Shown here: one piece after another, positions 57,898 to 64,000 of the stretch
Layout: each line of letters starts with the position of its first letter
How positions within the stretch are numbered: position 1 is the stretch's first letter
Origin: Owenia fusiformis
Lineage: Eukaryota > Annelida > Polychaeta > Sabellida > Oweniidae
Direction: 5' to 3'
NCBI GenBank assembly: GCA_903813345.2
Contig: CAIIXF020000011.1
Coordinates: 4,116,571 to 4,180,570, forward strand
Length of the DNA stretch: 64,000 nt
Program-made: the position numbers and the translations under genes
Notes under the pieces: model-generated
Told to the model about the DNA's origin: nothing
What the model saw: the letters and a program-made list of their open reading frames with translations, nothing else
The model's database searches: none

Positions 57898-59187
57898 ATA
57901 AGTAAAAACATTTTTGTATTTTTGTCAGCGGCGACGCAGCCGCAGAGCCACATTTTGGCAACCACCATGTATATACGGATGACATTGATGTACAATTTTA
58001 ATATTAAAATACACTCGATCGGTTTTTTCTGCAGCACGCAGCTGCAGAGCCACCATGCTAGTTAAATGTTACAATATGTTTCATAAGTGTCTGTTAGAAT
58101 TAACACCCTACACATAGAGAGCGAGCAAATTACTAAGCTGGCTGCATTTGAAGAGACTATCTGGCTATTTCTCAACTTCTTTCTCATGGTTTACTTTTTG
58201 GAAGCACCTACTGACTTATTTAAGATATTAATGTATCTTATATGGGTGGCAAACCATATAGTATACACTTAATTGAAGAAATATTACAAAAATATAGGAA
58301 AGTATGCCTACATAATGAATAAAATACGATGTAAAGTTGGGAAAATTTGTACGGGGTGTTTTGAATTCATTCTCTTTTTATTCTGTGTACATTTTATTTC
58401 TCTTACAACGCTTGTGTGTGTCAGTGTGTGTTTCAGGGAATGTAGATGTTTTTTCAACATGTCAATGGATTGTGGGAATAAGGATATTCGCTTTCAACTC
58501 AAAACTAGAAAAACATTAACAAATCCAAGTTATCAAATACATTTTCATTTTGAAATAAATAAAATATATAATCAGGAATTAGTATAGCACCATTGTCTCC
58601 TTTTTGTAAATTCTACCCATGTGATGTAACATAACGCCATATAAAGTTTTTCTCATCTAAGAAACCTTTGAAGGTTTGACAATATCCGATTGCTGCTATT
58701 TGCGTTTCATGGAAATTATTTTTTCCTGAGAAATCGTGGTCTGTATTTGCATTATCAAATACGTTGATAAAAACTTGTCTTTAAGACTTGAGTATATAGA
58801 ATATGAACGACATCTGTTGATTTGCATAATTATGTATTTGCAGTCATTTTGAAATCTCGTCATCATTTTGAAGCATCATTTTTGAGCAGACATCCTGTCT
58901 CAAAGACACCAATATGTATTATTTCAACTTAATCCGTCAGGTGGTATTTAATTTACTGACCGAAGGGGCAAATGAATGAAGAAACACGCGGATGGACGAA
59001 AGGTTTCTCTGCATCCCTCTTAAATCACACTTGTTGGGAAAATAATATGCTATTTCTAAAACGGTGACCTTGGATTATTTTCTTCCTACTTCTTTAAAAC
59101 ATAAAAACATAATAAATGTTTTAAGATTGAAATATGATGTTCGGAATACTACTGATTCGATTATATATATTTACAGACAAATTGCAA
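57898..59187. other. Intergenic DNA downstream of P1
   Basis: About 1.3 kb below the P1 stop codon; the P1 3' UTR must be here (minus strand) but no canonical polyadenylation signal was found close to the stop. Small plus-strand frames look like noise. Confidence 0.35.
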
Positions 59188-59482
59188 TTACAATTTTAAC
59201 AGGTCCTTCACTTTATCCACTAATATCATAACCATATCTTCTATAGAATACAACTTTATTTTGAAGGAGAATGTATCATCTGCCTGGCCAAGGAATGACA
59301 CCACTATTGTTCCCCCAAATTCACCAGTATCTGCTACTGCCAATTCAGCGTTTAATCGTAGTTCTTTGATATTTATAATGCCTCCAAGACCAGCTTTGGC
59401 TATAAATGAGACCGCCTTTAATCCTGCCTTTTGGGCCTCGTTCACACCATCTAATACACCTTGGGCAGCCGTCACTGCGAAT
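59188..59482 (-). CDS. P1 terminal exon: C-terminal module and stop
   Basis: Phase 2 in, 98 codons to a TAA at 59188-59190. LDGVNEAQKAGLKAVSF, IINIKELRL, LAVADTGEFGGTIVVSFLGQ, YSIEDMVMILVDKVKDLL. Clearly the partner of the P2 last exon, two codons shorter. Confidence 0.8.
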
Positions 59483-62067
59483 CTATAATATCAATCAACT
59501 ACTTTCAGAGATGGTGTACAGTGTACATTCATCATTATTTGAGCCAGGCCATTGATTTTTTCAATATTCTGTTTTTTGTTTATTTCAAATGAGCCATGGC
59601 TTATGTCCTAACAATTTTTCCTTACATATATAGATCAAAAAGTCGGATCTGAATTTACCACATTTTCCTCGTAATCGTGGGCACATTTTTGGCTCTGTAG
59701 CACAATTTTAATTTTTGTGATAAGACCGGTTTTCCTATGGCCAGGCTCATTTAGTAATGTATATATATACAAGGCGGGCCAAAAAATTAAAACCAAAGTT
59801 TAAAGATAAATATCAAAGTCTATAATGTATGTTAAATCATGCAATTGTAGGTATCATGCGTCATTTTAAAGAATTATAATTTTCTAACAATATGACATCA
59901 TCCGATCGAAAAAACATTGTTTTCTTTATTTATTTTTCAATGCTAAGATTGAATTTTATTTATTTTTGATTTTGGTCGTTTTCACGACACCCCTGGTGTC
60001 AATTTAAGCCTCTAATGCAACAATAAAACACTTTTTTAAAATAGAACTGTGTCATATTGTAAGGAAATGATTTATCTTTAAAATGATATATATAATACAT
60101 GGCATGATTTAAACATACCATATGAATCGTTAATCTTTAAACGTGGGCATTGTTTTTTGGCCCACCCTATATATATTAGTATTAAATATATGCGAATGCA
60201 TATATATGTATAGCCTATATGACATTATAATTGTCAAATTCGATCAAGATTTGTTCTCGCCACTTACTGATAGTTAGTAAAGAGATTAATGTACACGTGT
60301 TATGGTTTTAAATGGTGTAAGTTAGACTTAATTTTAATTTCGACTTGGGAGAAACCGATCGGTATTGATTGAAACAGAAGTAAATCAACAGGTAAAGTAT
60401 TTTAGGTACGATGTCCTTATTCATACAATATAGTGAAAGAAAAATTACCAATGTTTTTCATTATATTAATATTTTCAGTTTTCAAAGTCAAACTAGTTTC
60501 GGTCAATGTCCCTCCTTGCATTTTGCTTTGCTTTGCTGTTTTTGTTCAATTAAGATACCCTCAAATCACTGAAATCAGTCACAGAGAGAAATGTTCACTA
60601 AAATAGGTTTTTCTGTATTTTAGGGTTCCAAATGAAATTTGAAAATCCACAACAAAATTGGCCTTTTTTAAATCTCATTTTAAACATTGAGGGTAAGCTA
60701 AAAAGCGGGATGTAACTCGCATAACGAACCCAAGAATTAGTCAATATTGCTATGAACTGAAATGACGAAGTTCAATAAACACTTTTAAAATACTTACGCC
60801 GATTTCTCAACAAGAAATGCAGCTGCATCCATCAATCCTTTGGCTCCCTCTAATGCAAAATTAAGAGATTTAACAGTCGCTTCGAGACCATCAAGGACAC
60901 CTTTTGCGGCATCGAACGCAACGTTGTTATCCCGAGCAACTTTGAGAGCGAAATCGGCAGCTTGTTGCAGGCCTGAAAGTCCCCTTTTCAATGCTTCTAG
61001 CGTGAGTCTCAGTGTCTTAAATTTAGATAAAATAATATCTACAGACATGGTTCAAACATAATACCGATATTTAAACAATAGCACATTTATTAATTCACTT
61101 CATGTTGTCATTCAAGGATTATATATGAAACAAATATTATGGGCTATATTGGTACATTGTACTTCTAATTCTACAGAGCGAATAAAAATACGCAACTAAC
61201 AAATAAATGGTAAAACTACTTGAAACCAGTGATAACTGGATCGATTACATGGGTTTTTGGTTGACTGAATAATCGTCTCTTGCGCAATATGGGCCGCATT
61301 TGGCTCTTTATACTAAGTTTTATACTTTTGTAAAGGTCAGCATGACAGTGGATTCAAACTATTTGGTTGATCACCCGACCTGACTTTAGGCGATCTCAAG
61401 AGCTTCAAGAACGTTTTGCGAAACATAAAGGGATTAACCCAACTCTGTGAACGATTGGATATTTATACAACGCCTGTCTCATCTTCTTCCAATAACATAT
61501 GGCCGTTGTACTATTTTTGCAATATCCAAATTTCGCTCCCTAGTAGATTTTGGACCACTAAAATGACCCCATGTGATTAAATGATATACCGCTTTAATGA
61601 GAAATTATGAATACATTTGATGCACTCAACACTGGATTTAGGGTTTTACGGTTCATTTGTTTGTTGCATATTTTACAATCTGTATAGTGTAATTATTCCA
61701 ACTGATAGTATAAGGGCATACTATAAAAACGGATGCATTAACAGGTGAATACTAATTATTATATTCGTTATGATAAATTTAAGCAAACGTTCATACTTTG
61801 AAAGGCGCCAAACACGTATTTCTTGCAACGTCCTTCGCTGCACATGTTGCAATCCTTTAGTCTTTTCTGCAGCCTCGCGAGTTCTTTCAGCGACCTCTCT
61901 CGCCTTTTCTTTTGTAATCTCTTTGGCGTCTTCTGCAGTCTCACGGACGTCTTCAGCGGCTTCTCTGGTCTTTTCTTTCCCTATCTCAATACCATCTTCT
62001 ACCGTCTCTCTTCCCTCCTCAATATTATCAAGGAGGAAACGTTTGTCTCTCGTAATCATTCCATTGG
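59188..62067 (-). CDS. P1: last three exons of a third paralogue
   Basis: Exons 62067-61797 (Arg/Glu/Ala repeats), 61015-60798 (Ala-rich helix, 218 nt, the same length as in P2) and 59482-59188 (C-terminal module ending in TAA). Junction phases are 1, 0, 2 as in P2. The first of these exons has a frame break near its 3' end, so P1 may be a pseudogene or the base call may be wrong. The upstream exons are beyond 64000 or beyond what I can see; nothing between 62068 and 64000 resembles the FAMeT or coiled-coil exons. Confidence 0.65.
59771..60170. mobile_element. 400-bp mariner-type MITE
   Basis: Ends CAAGGCGGGCCAAAAAATTA and the complement of AGGGTGGGCCAAAAAACA, flanked by TA-rich DNA. Subterminal AAGATTA/TAATCTT stretches also pair. 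No coding capacity. In the P1 last intron. Confidence 0.55.
60798..61015 (-). CDS. P1 penultimate exon: Ala-rich amphipathic helix
   Basis: 218 nt, phase 0 in, 2 out (donor GTAAGT). LKRGLSGLQQAADFALKVAR, GLEATVKSLNFALEGAK, LMDAAAFLVEKSA. Same length and phases as P2 exon 21. The frame upstream of 61015 stays open but is intron. Confidence 0.78.
61016..61796. other. P1 intron between repeat and helical exons
   Basis: 0.78 kb with no feature supported. Confidence 0.35.
61797..62067 (-). CDS. P1 Arg/Glu/Ala repeat exon, frameshifted
   Basis: 271 nt, phase 1 in (acceptor ATACAG). Repeats such as REAAEDV, RETAEDA, REVAERT, REAAEKT, fewer than in P2 and P3. After KTKG the frame breaks: the conserved end TCAAKDVARNTCLAPFK before donor GTATGA lies in another frame. 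A 1-nt loss near 61847-61852 would explain it, and the exon length is one short of the expected multiple. Confidence 0.65.
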
Positions 62068-62159
62068 CTGTATAAAGATTTATTATTGTATTCGGGGGTT
62101 TACATTAATCTAAACATTTCTCAAAAGTGTATGCAAAATATTTTTACTCAAACAGCGAT

Positions 62160-62252
62160 ATAGCTTGAGTAACATTTGCTCCGAATACAATCTTGAACAA
62201 AATACTGCAATCGGCTCGGCACCGCCTATGAATCGGAGCAAATGTAAAAGGT
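62160..62252. repeat. Palindromic MITE, diverged copy
   Basis: GAGTAACATTTGCTCCGA at the left, then AATACAATCTTGAACAAAAT, ending in GAATCGGAGCAAATGTAA. An internally deleted family member. Confidence 0.5.
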
Positions 62253-62568
62253 GGGAAGGTCGCGGCTCCCAAAAGGACCCAGAATAAGAAGAATTCAAGG
62301 TTAGGTGTCATTCTTTATATGGTACCATTCTGTGGAGATTAACACATGTCCTGTTTAAGAACCCATATTCTTACTATTGAAAAATGATTCTACCTCTACT
62401 CTCCCATATGAATTTACTCGTCAAGACTTGATCAACTTGAGTTCTTCTGAGAAAATGAGGATTTCGGCAAGGGTGTCATTGACTTATAATGGGGATGCAA
62501 TATACTTTATCTTGCATATTTTCAGGTAGAGTCTCAACAAGTGTCGATTCATATATTGTAAGAATATA

Positions 62569-63542
62569 CAGGGTGTCTCAAAAAAATGTACCCAAAAGTA
62601 TATCAAGAGCACAGATAAACCAATCAATATTTTCAGACATTTTTTGCATGGTCATGTAGCCAAAACATGAAAGTTTTCTCCCCAATACACCATTTTTATT
62701 TCAGTCTTGTCTTTTTGATGCTTTAACCCTTTACCTTTTACACCACATAATCGATGTAACCTCATATTTCGATGACAGCCTGTATCCTTACTGCGACATT
62801 GTTCTTCACATTTGATAATAATTCTGATGGAATGTTTTGGATTTCTCTGCTGTTCTAGGTCTTTATGCTTGGAATGAGCATTAAAACACTCCTTCAAATA
62901 GCCAAAGAGAAAGATGTTTGAGGATGATGATGGCAGAACAAACACAGATAATCAGGTCAATTATCGTCAAATGATTCAGGAGTTACCCTCCTGAGTTAGG
63001 CAGGCTAGCCTGGAGACCAAATCATATCCAAATGAAAACACAGTGGTCTCAAATTGATACACAAACAAAAGCTACATTAGAATCGCAAGCAATGCAGTTT
63101 CTTGAACCTCTGACCTCTCTGTATAAGGGGGCTATAAGACATCGTGAGGGCCTCCCTATTCACCATATTTGATGGCCAATACTTTTTTCTCTGAGGCTAC
63201 TTGAAGGACCATTTTTTATGCTAAACCCAAGCTAAGAGACCTAGAACAACTTAAGACCAGCATCCGAATAGAAATCAAAACATTCCACCAGATATATCAA
63301 ATGTGATGAACAATGTAGTAGTAAGGATGCAGACTGTCATCGAAATATGAGGTTACATTGAATATGTGGTGTAAAAGGTAACAGGTTAAAGTATCAAACG
63401 GGCAAAACTGAATTAAAAACTGTGCATAGGGGAAAAAACTTTCATCTTTTATCTACAAGACCATGCAAAAAATGTCTGAAAATATTGATTGGTTTGTCTA
63501 TGGTGTTGATATACTTTTGGGTACATTTTTTTGAGACACCCT
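62569..63542. mobile_element. Mariner element, inverted duplication of its 3' half
   Basis: Ends CAGGGTGTCTCAAAAAAATG and complement, with about 90 bp of match, then further inverted similarity inwards (CTGTATCCTTACTGCGACAT on the left against the complement of ATGTAGTAGTAAGGATGCAG on the right). The right half, plus strand, still reads KPKLRDLEQLKTSIRIEI, a mariner-type C-terminal block, with stops after it. Confidence 0.6.
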
Positions 63543-63552
63543 ATATATATAT

Positions 63553-64000
63553 CAGGTGTCCCAAAAGAAATGTGCCACTTTTTGACAAGTATTATCTCCG
63601 TCGGCAACTGATGAAATAAATTCATTGAAAATTTGTACAAAGTAGCCCGGGAGTATCGGCAGCAAGGTATAAAAATATGAAAAAAGATCGAGAAAATGTT
63701 ATGTGAGTACTAAGAAATTCAAGACAGCATGTCATAATAGCCCATACCGGAGCAACGCAATGAGAACTTTATAGCATTTCAAATTAATTCTCCCCAAAAA
63801 ATGAGAAGCAATTTGACAAGTAATTTCTCAGCAATAGATGAGCCAAATTCTTTGAGAACTTTACCTGAGGCACTTTAGGTTATCCTCTGCTAGTGCCATG
63901 AATATGTAAGAGATTGGTCTCATAGTATGTGTGTATTTTAGAATTAAGGACAGTGAGTCAAAATAACCAATATCAATGTAAAAGTCACTTATTAATGCAT
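63553..64000. mobile_element. Start of a further mariner-type element, cut by window end
   Basis: CAGGTGTCCCAAAAGAAATG directly after the previous element, in the style of mariner ends. The other end is outside the window. Confidence 0.4.

Overview
The window is eukaryotic, intron-rich and AT-rich. GT-AG exon/intron structure, metazoan-type secreted modular proteins and a dense load of Tc1/mariner, Crypton-like, LINE, SINE, MITE and foldback repeats point to a marine invertebrate. I favour a lophotrochozoan, perhaps a bivalve mollusc; this rests on general character, not on a diagnostic gene.

All convincing protein-coding sequence lies on the minus strand. It resolves into three tandem head-to-tail paralogues of one large modular gene family that I do not recognise. 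P1 (59188-62067) is represented by its last three exons. P2 (54352 down to 15428) is complete: 22 coding exons, about 2508 residues if one frameshift is disregarded. P3 (13188 down to 71) has ten exons, 1597 codons, and runs off the window start; by comparison it lacks its last two exons. The shared plan is: a 7-nt first coding exon (M-T-G), a signal-peptide exon, four helical exons, a Pro-rich linker exon, one giant exon of exactly 3119 nt in both P2 and P3 (about 1039 residues, beta-rich, 12 conserved cysteines), a coiled-coil exon with a CPxGC motif, an exon of Arg/Glu/Ala 7+8-residue repeats, an Ala-rich helical exon and a beta-rich C-terminal exon. P2 alone carries five farnesoic-acid-O-methyltransferase-like (FAMeT, PF12248-type) domains between the coiled coil and the Glu/Arg repeat. 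Each domain is a two-exon cassette with phase-1 outer borders. All exon phases agree from ATG to stop, which is the main support for the models. The proteins look secreted and possibly oligomeric; function is unknown.

Layout: 1-13.2 kb P3; 13.2-15.4 kb intergenic; 15.4-54.4 kb P2, its introns swollen by a Tc1 element (19785-21228), mariner-type elements (27298-28353, 31942-33397, 52238-53240), a 9.8-kb inverted-repeat element with 5-bp target duplication (36187-46017) holding two related tandem arrays, and a 4.4-kb foldback element (47314-51739); 54.4-59.2 kb intergenic with MITEs; 59.2-64 kb the 3' end of P1 and further mariner elements. Two probable 1-nt deletions (P2 fifth FAMeT domain, P1 repeat exon) are either errors or signs of decay. 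No ribosomal RNA, functional tRNA, CRISPR or prokaryotic feature was seen.
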